A stretch of 64,000 bases of DNA from Eulemur rufifrons (taxonomy: Eukaryota; Chordata; Mammalia; Primates; Lemuridae). Position numbers and translations under genes: made by a program. Positions 1-11,621 of the stretch are shown here, piece after piece. The notes under the pieces were generated by a model. The model had not been told where the DNA came from. It saw only the letters and a program-made list of their open reading frames with translations, and made no database searches. The stretch lies in NCBI RefSeq assembly GCF_041146395.1, contig NC_091006.1, forward strand, positions 8,190,001 through 8,254,000, read 5' to 3'. Within the stretch, counting starts at the first letter, position 1. Each line of letters starts with the position of its first letter.

Positions 1-731
1 TTGGAATATGATAATACATAAAGCACTTTGTCTGAAATGGAAAAAGTGGCATTATCTATGATTTGGAATATGATAATACGTAAAACGTGACCAAAAGGAG
101 CCTACGAAATAATTACATGTGAATTGGAAATGAAATTTAAAAATGTAACCGCAGAGATTGTGGATGAACGACGAATTATAAATCCCATACGTTACCTTAA
201 CCAGTCTGGGAGATCAAACACACTCGTATATTGTTTGCTGAGCTGATAATGCATGTGTGGTATGATCGACGACTCAGAAATGTCCATCATGAGTGCTTTC
301 TTCATCTCACCCACTCTGCCAACGCGACAAAGTCAACATGGAAATAAAGTGTTATTTACCTGGAGTGTGGTGTCGTGGCCATTCCTGTGGGGATTTCCTG
401 CTCAGGTTGGGGTGAGTCTCTGCCTGTACTTGAGGAGGGGAGGGGTCTCAGTGTGAAGAGAACCTTGGGATGGGCGAGGAGATCTCCGTGGGGTTGGGGC
501 TGCTGAGGGCTCCCAGCCTGCCTGGGTTTGGGAATGGGGAGGTTTTAGGGGGTGAAATTCTGGAGTCGAGTCCTGAGGGCGTTTGAGACCCTCGGGCCAC
601 CCTGGGGGAAGCACAGGGGGGAATAGGTACAAACCATGGGTGCCTTGAGGGGGTCCTGTCCTACTTTCTTAGGAAGAATCTAACCGAGGAACCAGCTAGA
701 AATGGTCTCCTTTAGAACTGAGGATGGGGAA
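1..731 (-). repeat. Diverged inverted copy of the array's LTR-upstream segment
   Basis: Read on the minus strand, this segment matches the unit segment at about 20,587-21,290. Shared landmarks include the AATAAAGTGTTATTTACC stretch, the GACGACTCAGAAATG-like stretch and the proline-rich GC block. Here it lies on the opposite strand and carries many substitutions and small indels. It ends in a purine-rich run (gaactgaggatggggaa, about 715-731) that directly abuts the LTR at 732, which looks like a retroviral polypurine tract. The short reading frame that is open in the array units near 21,120-21,230 has stops here. It is probably 3'-internal ERV sequence or captured flank; I cannot assign it to env. 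Confidence 0.7.
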
Positions 732-1187
732 TGTTAGGTTTGTTCCAGGTGGGAATCCCAAAAGTACTAATAGGACAGAATGTGGTTAATGTAAAACTTA
801 GGCTTGTAATACAATAGCCTGGAGAGTCCCCAGACTTTGTCAATCTAACTGATAGCTGCAGCCAGCCTTCATCCTCCTCCCTCCCTGATAGGGACCAAGT
901 TCATCCCTCCCTAGCTCTCCTGACCCCAGCGACTCCTGAGCTGAAGGATGGATGGGACTGGGGCAGGGGTCTCAGGAGTTGGTTGTTTGCAAAAGAATTA
1001 GTTGCAAATAGCTGTTCTGGTCTCCTTACTTACTCCCCCGCAAAACCCTCTGTAAAACCAAGGCTCTCCCCATTTCTCTCGTGGACTCTTTTTCCCCCTC
1101 CACCCATCTGCACCCAGATGCTCAAAATAAACAGCATTTTGCTACAAATGAGGCTTCTGTGTCTGTGTCTCGGCTCCAGACCTAACA
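732..1187 (+). repeat. Class I ERV LTR, plus orientation (left-arm LTR)
   Basis: The element is about 456 bp and begins TGTTAGG and ends CCTAACA, the inverted terminal motif expected of an LTR. A polypurine run immediately precedes it, and an AATAAA signal lies at about 1,127-1,133 in the 3' part. The same LTR occurs on the minus strand at 15,386-15,849 and in all six array units. No primer binding site follows it, so it reads as a 3' LTR or a solo LTR whose upstream flank is internal sequence. Confidence 0.85.
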
Positions 1188-1889
1188 GGGAATGAATGGG
1201 GCCCAGATTCGCGTCCACTGGGCAGGAAGCCTTCAAGGGCCATTTGGGTTGGGACAGAAGAAACGTGAAGCTCTCCAGCTCTAGAGCAAACCCTGGCAGT
1301 GTCAAAGTGACCTGCTAGGGGCCCGGCACACTCAGACACCTTTCTGGCTCTACATCTCACACCACCACACCCAGTGTCTCCATTCTTCTGGGCTCCAGGC
1401 ACTCCCAGGCCTTGCCCTCCCCCTTTTCTTGATTCTTTCAGGACCCCCACCCTCTAAGTCCATTCAGGCCTTGGGTGCCTGGGCTCCCTGCCGGGTTTTC
1501 TCCATCGTTCCAGGCTGCACATTCTCCTCCAGCTGCCACATCCTCTGTGCCCTTTATCCTGGCCCTCTCCCCGTGCTCAGGCATCTGTTCAGCCTCTGCT
1601 GGGGTCTTGCTGATTTTCCCTATGCAACAAATCCCGTTCCAGTCTTCCTAATTGGCAAGCTTGCTTGAAGGACCTCTTAGAGGACTGAGGGGGAGATTTT
1701 GCTTTTCGACACTGCCCCCCACCCACTCTCCCCACCCTTGCTGTAACTGCTCCCCCCCCCCGAACCCTGTTTCAGAGCAGGCTGCTCACATCTCTTCCTG
1801 CTTGGCACTGGATACTGGCAAACACTGGTCCTCCTTCTGGATCTCTTTCCAGTGTATCTACTCCCGAACCCAGGACAACCCTTCATTCT

Positions 1890-2230
1890 TTTTTTTTTTT
1901 TTTTTTTTTGAGACAAAGTCTCACTCTGTCATCTGGGCTAGAGTGCCGTGGCATCAGCCTCGCTCACAGCAACCTCCAACTCCTGGGCTCAAGTGATTCT
2001 TCTGCCTTAGTTTCCCAAGTAGCTAGGACTACAGACGTGCACCACCATGCCCGTCTAATTTTTTCTATATATTTTTAGTTTTCCAGCTAATTTCTTTCTA
2101 TTTTTTTTTTTTAGTAGAGCTGAGGTCTCACTCTTGCTCAGGCTGGTCTCGAACTCCTGACCTCGAGCGATCCTCCCGCCTCGGCCTCCCAGAGTGCTAG
2201 GATTACAGGCGTGAGGCACGGCGCCCGGCC
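1890..2230 (-). mobile_element. Alu SINE, lemuriform type
   Basis: A T run at the left end followed by the reverse complement of an Alu marks a minus-strand insertion. The Alu carries the extra ctatatatttttag…ttctttctattt block that I associate with strepsirrhine Alus. Target-site duplications acccttcattct lie at 1,878-1,889 and 2,232-2,243. The right arm (near 14,690-14,720) has the empty site, so insertion postdates formation of the inverted repeat. Confidence 0.95.
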
Positions 2231-2545
2231 CACCCTTCATTCTTAACCCTTCACACAGCTGTTGGCTGGGCCCCTCCTCTGCTCAGAGAGCCCCGCACTC
2301 AAACTCCATTTCTGCCTTCAAAGTCTTCCTGCCCCAGCTCCATTTGGGCCTCAGTCTTATCAGGATGCCTTCCCAGCTTCCTAGTGCTTCTCACTTCTTG
2401 TCTCCATAGGATTCTCACCTTCCTGTCACCTTCATCCCTCTTGCCCAGACCCCTCTTGGCCCCTTCAGCTGCAACCCCTCCTCTAAGTCTGGGGCTCCTG
2501 AGCCCCAGGGGATTTGTGTCTAGACATGCATCAGTCTAACTCCCT

Positions 2546-2547
<2 letters not shown>

Positions 2548-2581
<34 letters not shown>
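2548..2581. repeat. (CA)n microsatellite
   Basis: About 17 CA dinucleotides. The inverted partner is the (GT)n tract at 14,351-14,382, so the repeat existed before the arms separated. Confidence 0.97.
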
Positions 2582-2583
<2 letters not shown>

Positions 2584-2819
2584 CCCAATGTCTGGCCCTA
2601 CCCCAAGTCACACTGGCATGGACTAAGCCCCAGGCCTTTGGCTCCTGGCTCTTAGTGTGCCCACAGTGGACCTCCCTGAACCACTCCTTCTGAGGTGGGA
2701 TTGGGGTTGTTCCCTTCCCTTAAAGCACGCACTTTTACACTGAATATGCTTTGGAGCCTTACAACCTCCGATCTCCTCTCTGCCCAGGACCCCACCCTTC
2801 CTTGTCCTCACTGTCCCCC

Positions 2820-3560
2820 TCTAATGCCCCATATCTCAGATTCCTGTGGGGGATAAAGCAACCCCATCTTGGATGCTACTCTGCATTTTTGACTTCTGAT
2901 TAAATCCAGTTCTGGGAATACTGCTTAGAAAGCGAGGCTCTGGGCTACCTAATGTTCTTTGAAAATTACTGAGATAAGGCAAATTGATTAATTGGAGAAA
3001 AAGACATTTAAAGTTACTTAATGTGTACACACGGGAGCCTTCAGAATGGAGACCCAAAGATAAGGAGAAACTTGTCCATTCTCATGCTTAATATAACAAA
3101 GCATAGACGGCCATATACAAATGTAGGTGCTTACAAAGGGCAGGACCTGAGGCTAACAGACTGAGTGGGGAAACCCAGCGAGGCCTGTGTGTCTAGGGTC
3201 TTCCTGGCCTCTTTGAGCATATATTGCTTTTCCCTGGGCCTGGGTCAGGACTCTCTCTGGAATGGGGATCTTAGTCAAGCAAGGTAGGTGAGATAAGTAC
3301 TTTATGGCTGGTTTCCACCTAGAAAACTTGTAGGTTTTATGGCTGCCTTTTGGGAAAAGGGATTCTGGCTTTCATGACACTCTTAGGGGAATAGAGATTC
3401 TAGTTTTTAGGGCTAGCAGCAGGGAACAATGGGACTGAGAGGCAGGAGGACAGAAGTCAAGTCAGAGAAAATCTTTCATTTCTGAGGCCTTTATTTTGGG
3501 TTACTCTCTGCTGAGCCCCATCACTTCTAAGATTTCTACTTTCATCTACTTACTCTAAAT
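2820..3560. repeat. Unnamed interspersed repeat shared with array units
   Basis: The part near 3,290-3,530 (…agtactttatggctgg…, …gctagcagcagggaacaatggga…, …tttctgaggcctttattttggg…) aligns loosely to the unit segment near 23,300-23,530 (…ttactttatggccatt…, …gctagcttcagggaacagttgga…, …ttctgaagccttcactttaagg…). It is therefore a dispersed element present in both the palindrome and the array. I cannot name the family. The right-arm copy lies near 13,390-14,110. Confidence 0.45.
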
Positions 3561-4242
3561 GCTGCCCATAGGCAAATTCTTGCCTTTCTCTGAGCAGTCA
3601 ACTTCAGTTGTCCTGCATTCTTTCTTTCTGGTGTATAGGCCCTGGGCCTGGGAGGTAACAGGGCAGGGATGTGCCATCTCATGTCCCTACTGCTCCAGAC
3701 ATGGCTTCTGTCCCCAAGTCCCCATTCAATGTCTCTTCCTGAGAAGTGGACTTCTCAGCCTCTTTCTTTAGGCTCTCTGCTTCGTTGCCCTTTGGGGGTA
3801 GGGTGTCTACACCTACTCAACTCGGAACACAAGGCCATCCAGCTGGGAGCCAAGTGACCAAGACACAGGATGAGGGAATGAGGCACCCGAGGGTGATCCC
3901 AGGGAGCCCAGCTGCTTCTCTGTGGAGAGATGTGGCTACCTCTTAGATGCTTGTGCACCACCGTCTGAGTACAAGGATGCCCACAAAGGCCGGCAGGTTT
4001 AGCGCATGGCTCACTGACAGTCCCGTCCCACTGCAGGGCAAGGCCACTTCTGCAGGCTGCATGTTTGCTGCCGGGAACGCAGCTGGCAGTGGCAGCAAAA
4101 TGGCCTCAGGGGGAATGACCATGAGCAGATAGAGTTTTTTAAGTAAGATGTGTTTCTAATTAAGAAATTTATGAAAAACAAGAGAATGTGGTTTGTGCCA
4201 AAGGAAAAATCATTTTGTGTAGTTTAGAGGCCATTCAAAGGT

Positions 4243-4551
4243 TGTGAACTAAAAATAAACCCCACTCCCTTCCCTCGACTGACTGGGCCCCATAAAGGTG
4301 TACAAGGCATTACTACAGCGGCTCATGTTCCTCTTCTTATAAATATTCATGATTCCTCTAAAGCTTGAGAAACGTAGGTAGCTGGCCATCCTCGTCAGTG
4401 CAATTCCTGTTCCCATTTTCCTGGTTGGACGCATGCGTTCCTGGCTTATGACCAGGGGCCCTGTTTTCCAGCCTGCCAGAATGGCCACCTGCAGGTTGCA
4501 CCCCTTTAGGAGAAATAAAGCTCTCTTTTGCAAATTATGAACCTTGTTACA
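4243..4551 (+). repeat. LTR-like element in left arm
   Basis: This block starts TGTGAACT and ends TTGTTACA, has a TATA-like ataaatatt near 4,338, and has an AATAAAG polyadenylation signal about 40 bases before its 3' end, in LTR order. The right-arm copy is on the minus strand at about 12,381-12,690. The family is unknown and the 5' boundary is a guess. Confidence 0.4.
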
Positions 4552-5302
4552 CTTTTTTGGGGTTAACAAAATGGCAACCTGAGATGGGACCCAGGCAGAG
4601 CCCTGGTTTCTCCCAGGATGGTCAGACGTCAAGGCACCAATTTCTGCAGGAGCCCGCTCATGGCTCAGTTGTCTCCCCAGCCTTGTTGGGAGAAATTCAG
4701 GTAAGCTGTCCTGGATCTAAGCTCTCCCACTTTTAAGATGAAGGTCTCAGAGACTGTGTTTCTCTCCAATCTCCCCTTCACTTCTCCCCAGTTCTGGTTC
4801 CCTCCATAGGGACCGAGCAGGGATCTCTTTGTCAGTCCTGCACTCAGGGGAGGGGACATAGTGAGACCCAGCTGGTCCATAAGGTTTTATGAGGACATTT
4901 GCCAAGTCCAGCTCAGCACAGGGAACCCCAAACCAAGCGGCTCTGCAGAAATGAAGACAAAGTAGCCAATTATTAGGACACATGGGCGTGAGAGACTCGA
5001 TGCTTCTAAGACTAAAGAGCCCCTTCCTTGGTGAGCACATAGCTTTTATTTGCACAACTCAAGAGGAAGGGGGGAACTCAAGGGCAGGAAACAGATAGCT
5101 GTTTACTCCCCAATCTCTTTATTTTGAGAATTTTTAAAAAACATTCCCAGTCCTCCTCCGTGACTGCAGTCACTAGAGACATGGCCACTTGCTTCAACCT
5201 CTCGTGTGCTGACCAGCGGCTTCTGCCAGGTTGAACTCGGCCTTCCTTCCTCCACACCATTCAGCATCAAGGAAACAGCCAGCTCACAGTTCCTGCTCTT
5301 AC

Positions 5303-5949
5303 ATCTCCCCCTTTTTGTTTTGGTTGCAGAGTTAGAAAGGTGGCCTTTGCAGTTTCCCCCCTGAGGAGGCCTGGAAGGGATCCTTGGATGCATTGGAGAC
5401 TAGACACAAAGAGAGAATACGAATCAATGTGATTAAGACATTTCCCAATAACCCTCCCACAGCCCTCGGACCCAAGCAACAGGGTTCAGAGACTGTAACC
5501 CATCTGTAATTCCAGCCAATGTTTCACTGTTAGGAAGTAGAGGCAGGACAGGAATCACAAAACTGTGAGGGATATTTTCATCTCTTTTTTTTTTTTTTTT
5601 TTTTTCAGTTTTGAATGAGTAACTAGCTTTTCCGGATTGGCCTTGAATTTATTAGAAAACGTAGTTCAGTGAGCTTTATTCTAATGCCAGACACTTAGTA
5701 ACTGAAGCTTTAGTAGACAAAAGATAGATAGAGAGTTTAATGAACTTTACCTTTTAACTCCATAGCGGTAGATTAACTCTTTGAGTTCTGAATTTTTGAT
5801 GTATTTTGTCCATTTGTTTAAACACGTATAGAAGAATAGAAATCCAAAAGGCTTGACATATAAGTCTTATAAACTGGGAACAGAGAACTTTGTTGTTTTA
5901 ACTAGAGATTGACTTTTCACTATAGCCAACTTAATCACATACAAAATTC
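5303..5949. other. Spacer edge, AT-rich, no gene recognised
   Basis: This is the first part of the palindrome spacer. It contains a T run of about 22 at roughly 5,586-5,605. It lies downstream of the minus-strand env relic, so it may include the 3' end of that provirus, but I see no clear LTR boundary or PPT. Confidence 0.4.
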
Positions 5950-7420
5950 TTTAATACATTCTCCTCCATCAACCTTATCTTGACTTGTCCGGACTATCTT
6001 CAACATGCTTGGACTTTCTGTTTTCGTCCCAAATTTTCTTTCTTAAACCACCAGTTATTTTTAGGACAAAAATTTTCATTTAAGTTTCTTCTCTATACAA
6101 AATTATTCTCTTTCTTTTTAACTTTCCTTATCAGAAATAGATTCTCATATCTTTGACTTTCTTCACATCTCTCTGTGCTACTTATTGGTTTCTTCTAACT
6201 CTCGGTCAGTCTTTGCTTGTGCTCCCCAAGCTTGACTAGCATTGGCATGTCATCATTGTACAAATTCTGTGGTTTCAATACTCTGATGTAATGCCATCCC
6301 AGAGACAGCTGCTGTAGCCTTCAAGGCTATGATGCTATTCATAGTCCCAAAAACCTTTTAGACCATTTCAATAACCCACACATTATCTCCCACAAGGCAT
6401 GCATATCTGGGATCCTTCCCAAGATCTGGTTTGATTTACAGATCCATACTCCTAGTCTACATCATAAAAGGAAGTAGGAATGATTAGAATTTTGTACAGA
6501 GACACTTAATGAAGAATACACCTTACAAGAAATGTTGCTGCTACACAAAATCTCTCAAGTGGTGCAGTTCCAAGCAGTGCTACCCACTAACATGACATAA
6601 GCACTGCGAACACAAGCTTGCACAAATGAAAAACAGAACTACTAGGCTTAGAGAATAATTAGTGGAGTGTCTATAGTGTCTCTTTTGGGAAGAGATCTCT
6701 GTCCCATTTAGAGTACAGATATTGAAGATTCTCACCCACCGTTTCAAGGCTTCATGTTGGTTACAGTTTCTGCCCTCCACTGCAGTTCTTTGTGGCATAT
6801 CCCTTGGTGACCATTCAGTAACAATTCTTTCACTGTCATTTAGTAAAACAACCAGTTTTTCTCCTCCACAGTTCTCCCAATAGATATGCTCATCCTCTCT
6901 GACCATGCGGTGTTCTGATGGCAGGGAGGTCGGTCCGGCAGGGTTTCCAGGCTGGCATTGGGGTCTGTAAAGGAAAAACTACGGCCTGACAGAAGATGTA
7001 ATTTAGCAAGAGAATCACTGTAGCAAGGGGTTATCGATACATATCGATAACCATGCTTGCAAGGTGGTGTTAACACAGTTTTCTAGGGGGCCCAACATAT
7101 ACAAAGGGAGGAAACAGTTGAAGAGAAATTCTCAGGGAGTCAGGTGCCTTCCACATTAGGATGTAAAGGCAGACTAGTATCTACCGGACCAGGCACCCAA
7201 GGGGAGTCATTAACATAGACAGGGATCCAGGGTTCTGCTGAAGACACAGATTGCAGTAAAGGAGGACTAGGCAGATAAACCCAGTAAGTAAAGTTTTCAT
7301 TGGCCGGGGCAGAGTGTGTACTTCCAGCAACAGCCATCACTACAGCCAAAAGACTGATCACCAGATTGCTGGCAGTGACTCGTGTATTGGTGGCCCCTAC
7401 AGGATGGAACCCCTGACCAT
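5950..7420 (-). pseudogene. Betaretrovirus-like env relic
   Basis: On the minus strand the segment opens with a hydrophobic leader (…NLVISLLAVVMAVAGS…, about 7,390-7,310). A surface-subunit-like stretch follows with aromatic/proline motifs (FTYWVYLPSPP, about 7,280) and, after frame changes, WSPRDMPQR near 6,800. Near 6,345-6,270 lies IIALKATAAVSGMALHQS, which resembles the fusion-peptide start of class II (betaretroviral, ERVK-type) transmembrane subunits. The frame shifts several times and has stops, and downstream TM sequence decays into AT-rich DNA. It cannot encode a full envelope. It continues directly from the gag relic above it, without pol. Class assignment rests on motif recognition, not a search. 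Confidence 0.65.
7028..7049. other. Near-perfect palindrome in env relic
   Basis: The sequence ttatcgatacatatcgataa is an inverted repeat of TTATCGATA around a two-base centre. It lies inside the decayed env segment and has no assigned function. Confidence 0.6.
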
Positions 7421-7453
7421 GGTGTTATAAGCACCATGTTGTAACCAGTTGAA

Positions 7454-8421
7454 CTAACTGGTCTGATCAGTCCTAGGCAGCCTCTGAGCCACAGTAGCCC
7501 AATTTCCTGTCCCTGTCAATTGATCTAAAGAAATGTTAATATTGTTATTATGGCTGTAAGTTGCCTGAGTCTCACCATGATCCACCCACCACGTTTTAAA
7601 TTGAATAAATTCACCTGGAGATAATATGGCTTTAGAAAGCCCGACCAATCTGCAGGAATCAACCTATTTCCTTGGGCTATCCCTTGAGCTATTCCATATG
7701 TGAAAGGAGAACGAGTCTCATATTGCTGAACAGCCAACTGAAGCTCTTTAAACAATTTAAAAGGAAAACGTTCATAATTAGCTTCCTAAACACCATCAGG
7801 ATTGTGAAGGTCCATGCCAGTTGCAATCACTCATCTAACTGTGACGGGAAAAGCCGTGTGCACCGCGTCCATATCACCCTCTCTTTTAGCTTGCAGTATT
7901 CCCTGTTGTAAAGGGGAAAGGGGAGCCAGTGAACTCCCACTCAGCTTTTCTGGTTTAGGCGGTGGAGGGGGGAACTCCACTTCTTCCTCCATATGAGGAG
8001 GGATAGGAGGTGCTGAAGGCATGGGGTCCAGGGGAAAACTAGGGAATTCCAACTCTTCTGGGGAGGGCAACTCTGTCTCATCTTCCTCTTCTTCTTTTTC
8101 TTTTCAGTTTGCAGTGGCTCCAACACGGACTTAATCAATGTCTCTGTGGGCCAGATAGTGACCGGTAAGGGAACCCCTTGTAGATGGAACTTCTTTAGTT
8201 CCTTTCCCACCCTTTCCCATTCCCCCAGCTCTATACTGCCGAGGCTGGGGAGCCATAAGCAATATTTCTCCACTATGAAGAGTAGTGCTAGCAGTCTGTT
8301 GTCACTCGTCTTAGCTCCCCTTGCTTTTAATAATTCTCTTAATAAACAGATATATGGGTGGTACTTTTCCACACTGTTTGTGCCACCCAGAGTAAACCCA
8401 CTGCCTTTCCGAGCCCCACAT
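7454..8421 (-). pseudogene. Betaretrovirus-like gag relic (matrix and capsid)
   Basis: From the probable start near 8,421, the minus strand encodes a matrix-like stretch (about 8,372-8,090) with VEKYCLWLP, EWERVGKELKK and TLIKSVLEPLQTE, which fits class II ERV matrix. A frameshift leads to an acidic/proline-rich linker (about 8,070-7,900, PPHMEEEVEFPPPPP). Capsid-like pieces follow: RSPFTYGIAQG and LIPADWSGF (about 7,700-7,640), then FKTWWVDHGETQA and NISLDQLTGTGNW (about 7,600-7,500). At least three frame changes break it. No nucleocapsid, protease, pol or integrase is seen before env begins near 7,420. Confidence 0.75.
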
Positions 8422-9230
8422 GTTCGTCAAGAAAATTCGGAGGCCTCCACACCAGCTTGGGTTTCTGCAGCTAGGAGTTTTCCTTTCGCTCTGGGGATCC
8501 TTCACTTGGTCAAGTCCCTGTTCACACTGCCCACAAGGTGACAGTCCATTTTGCCTTGCCAGTCCTCACTGTTGTATTTATTGCTTTTTCTTCTGTTGTT
8601 GTAAACTGCCAAAGCTTTGCCGTGACATAGGCAAGTATAAACCGTCTCTCTGAAACGTGGCCTCATTTCAGCAAGAAGTAGCTGGATGACTACGTCGCCC
8701 CTTCTCCCACAGATATGGAAGGGAAACAATGAGAGTGGGGAATATGTAACAGAGGGAATGGCTAGGAAAAAAAAAGGGGGGAGCAAAAAGATTTTCTGTC
8801 TTCTTAAACTTCCCCCAATCTTTTGGGAGCTACAGCCTGGACTGCATCCCTGAGGCAGGTTAAGTCTTCCGTTAAAACTCCCACATGGCACCAGCCCCAC
8901 AGGTGGGCCGCTGGTGGACCTCACAGGCTCTGTTTCTGGCAGAGATGGGAGCATTAGAATAGTTAACCACAGTAATCGCCTGAAGCCCAGAACCCTCCCT
9001 TTAAAATCTCTGTATTTCTGCCCATGTTCAGGAAAATCTGGGATTTTTAGACTAGAAGATCTATCACATTTCCTCCTTTGTGAACAAAGTAAAACTCTCT
9101 TTCCTTCCTCCTGAAACCACTTGTCCTCGTTCTTCTGATTCGGCCTCATGGACAAGTGGCTGAGCTTTCCGTAACACATTATCTTAATGCCAGGATTCCT
9201 TTCCACTGATTCCTAGTCTTTTAGACAAAC
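8422..9230 (-). other. Probable 5' leader of the class II ERV, with a long open frame
   Basis: This region lies immediately upstream of the gag relic on the minus strand. A 234-codon frame (9,206-8,502) is open, but its composition shows no motif I recognise, and it may be fortuitous openness of a leader. No primer binding site or LTR boundary could be placed with confidence. Confidence 0.3.
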
Positions 9231-9535
9231 CCTAACTGTTTCGGCCAATTGTCAACTACAGAATCCCTAAACCCACCTATGACTTGTAAGCCCCCACATT
9301 GAGATGTCCCACCTTGTTGGGCCAAATTGATGTTGGCCTTCCATGTATTGATTTATAACTTTAGTTGTAATTCCTGTCTCCCCAAAATGTATAAAACGAA
9401 ACAGTAACCCAGCCACAGCGAGTCCACTTGCTCAAGGCTTCTTGGGTGAGGCTCTGGACTATGGTCCTCAAATTTGGCTCAGAGGAAACCTCCATCTATT
9501 ATTTTACAGAGTTTGTCTTCTGTTCTGTTGATAAA
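9231..9535 (+). repeat. Possible ERV LTR fragment, plus strand
   Basis: The block holds a TATA-like tgtataaaacg near 9,388-9,398. A segment reading …acccagccacagcgagtccacttgctcaaggc… follows and resembles the R/U5 part of class I primate ERV LTRs. No clean TG…CA ends or target duplications were found, so this is tentative. Confidence 0.35.
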
Positions 9536-11621
9536 ATAATCATGAATATCCCTTCATCTTCCCAGCAATAGGCTTAGGTAGAGATGACCAAAGCCCCTTA
9601 TGAATGGGCCTTCTTATGCCAAACACTCCTGAGAGCTTGCCATGTTCAAAACAAAATCTCCAGTTTCCAGCCACGTTTATGCTGGCCACTGAATGCAAAG
9701 CCAACAGTTTGCATCTCCCTATGGTGGAGACCAAGAGGAAGGGCCCCCACATGGTCACAAGGCAAGCTCTTAAGGACATAAAAGATGGGAGGGAATTTTT
9801 TTCTAGTATGACTCTTTATGACTGAACAACACAGAGAGACGATTGCAAAGGAAAGCAACAAAAAAGGCTATTTCTGAGAGCAAAGGGACCCAAACTGTGA
9901 ATATTCATACCACAAAGTACCAAAAAAAACAATGCACCAGAGCTGGTTTACCAAAACTAGTCATGCAAAATGCTTTTCTCTCATAAATCTCATATTCAGA
10001 AAGAAAAAAAAAAAAAGGAAACCTTGATTTTTACATTCTGCTCAAATGGAGACCAGAGAGAGAGAAATCAGGAGACTGACTGGTGAGCACCTCTTACCCA
10101 TTTTGCTGACTGTATCAGGGCCTGGGTTCCCTCTGCTGTGGCCTCCTGGAGACCAGCATGGCTGTGATGACCCTGCTCACTGTGCCAAACCTAGGAAGCT
10201 TCACTGAAAATACAACTCTCCACAAGGCAGATGAATAGCAGGAAAGTTATCCAATTTATTATAACATATAGAGATAGGGCCTCTCAGAAAATGAAGATTC
10301 AGCTCTTCAGTGAGATATAGGGGTTTTTAAGGAATGGAGCTTGAAAGCAGAAAAACAGGTTTGGGGAGGGACAGAGGAAGAGGCTTGACTTGTTAGAAAA
10401 AGGTGGTTGCTGTGTAAATGAACTCAGAGGAAGCAGCTCTCAGAGATCTTAAATGTTTCTTTTTATGCCTCTGAAAGTGTCAGCCCCTCAGTTACTCTTT
10501 TCTAGATCAGGAAATGATAGACCTGGCTGCATTTTTACATGTGTCAATCCCCCCCTGCGGCCCCCCCCCCCCCCCACACACACACAAAGAGCAGCTTTGC
10601 GGTGTCATTTCTATCTGTCAACTCATGGCAACCCTCCCCAAATATGTCAAGAAAATATATTTGGGGGTAAAATCTTTTCCATTTCCTCAGTCCCCACTTT
10701 GAAACTTAAAAATGTCATACATTGAAAGCCAAGCTGAGAGTTTTGGAGAAAGCAGGGTTAGAGGATGTTAGAGATTCCCTAACATGGAGTGAAGGAAACA
10801 GAGTGGGATAAATGGAAAAAGTAAAGCAAATCTGAACGTGTTGTCCCCTCTGCTCTTTAGTCTGTCTCTTAGTTCTGTGAATACATCTGTTTACTTAAAT
10901 GGCCCTGTCCCATTACAGGAACTGGCACTGCAGGGAGCTTTCAAACAGAAGAGTTGTTAATATTTGGAACCATTATTAAACTAGTTTTCTTAGAATTTGC
11001 AGGATGTGGTCACATTTTTGGGCTCATAGCGGGTGCAAGAAGAAAACAATTGTTCTAGCTGCAGAGATGAAAGCAAGGGCAAGAGAGGGAGAAGGAGGAG
11101 GGGAGGTAGGATCTGAAGTAGGAAGAAGAGTCAACTTTAAATATTTCAAATGTGCCATTTTACTTTGAGTTTTTTTTTTCTAATTTATGGAGTCTCTTGG
11201 TTTAATTTAAATTTATTTGCTTTAAGGGAGGCTACGAAAGACTCTTGATTTTATTTGGAAGATGTGAAATACTAATTATAGAATGATTTTCTTTGTTTGG
11301 GGAGATTTCATAGCCTATGTTTTAATTGAGTGCACAGATAAAGGAGAGATCTTTTAAAGCTTTCCATCCTGGCCAGCAAAGTTGTAAATCATCTCAGGTT
11401 AGCTTTATTGAGGATCCCAAATATCTACAGGAAGTTTTTCATAGTTTTTAAATATGTTAGCTGCTGGAGTCCCTGAAAGCAGCTGATCAGAGACCGTGTT
11501 CTTAGGATCAAACTCTTTTATCCTATCGCTTAGTTTTCTATATCATCCCCTTAGAACTAAGATCTTCCATAACTGCACAGACCTTACAAAGGCCTCTCTT
11601 CCCTCCCCTTCATGTGAGTGT
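9536..11621. other. Palindrome spacer, no gene recognised
   Basis: I find no coding region with recognisable motifs. It includes an A-rich run at about 10,003-10,016 and a homopolymeric C tract (about 10,560-10,576) followed by CA repeats. Part of it (about 10,190-10,520) has an ERV-LTR-like feel, but no boundary is visible. Confidence 0.4.

Larger units (their letters stand above)
732..5302 (+). repeat. Left arm of large inverted repeat
   Basis: This segment is matched in reverse complement by 11,622-15,849. In one hand-aligned stretch of about 97 bases (near 5,000-5,100 against 11,840-11,940) I counted 8 differences. The arms agree in length once the left-arm Alu is removed. Homology stops at 5,302/11,622 on the inner side (after 'cagttcctgctc') and exactly at the LTR edge on the outer side. 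The arm contains the LTR, an Alu, a CA microsatellite and an LTR-like element near 4,243-4,551. Confidence 0.9.

Noticed and set aside
1142..1450. 102-codon minus-strand ORF across the LTR edge
   Set aside because: It spans the LTR/flank boundary and is not conserved in the right arm.
8502..9206. 234-codon minus-strand ORF as a gene
   Set aside because: It sits in the leader of a decayed ERV and shows no domain signature; listed only as an open stretch.
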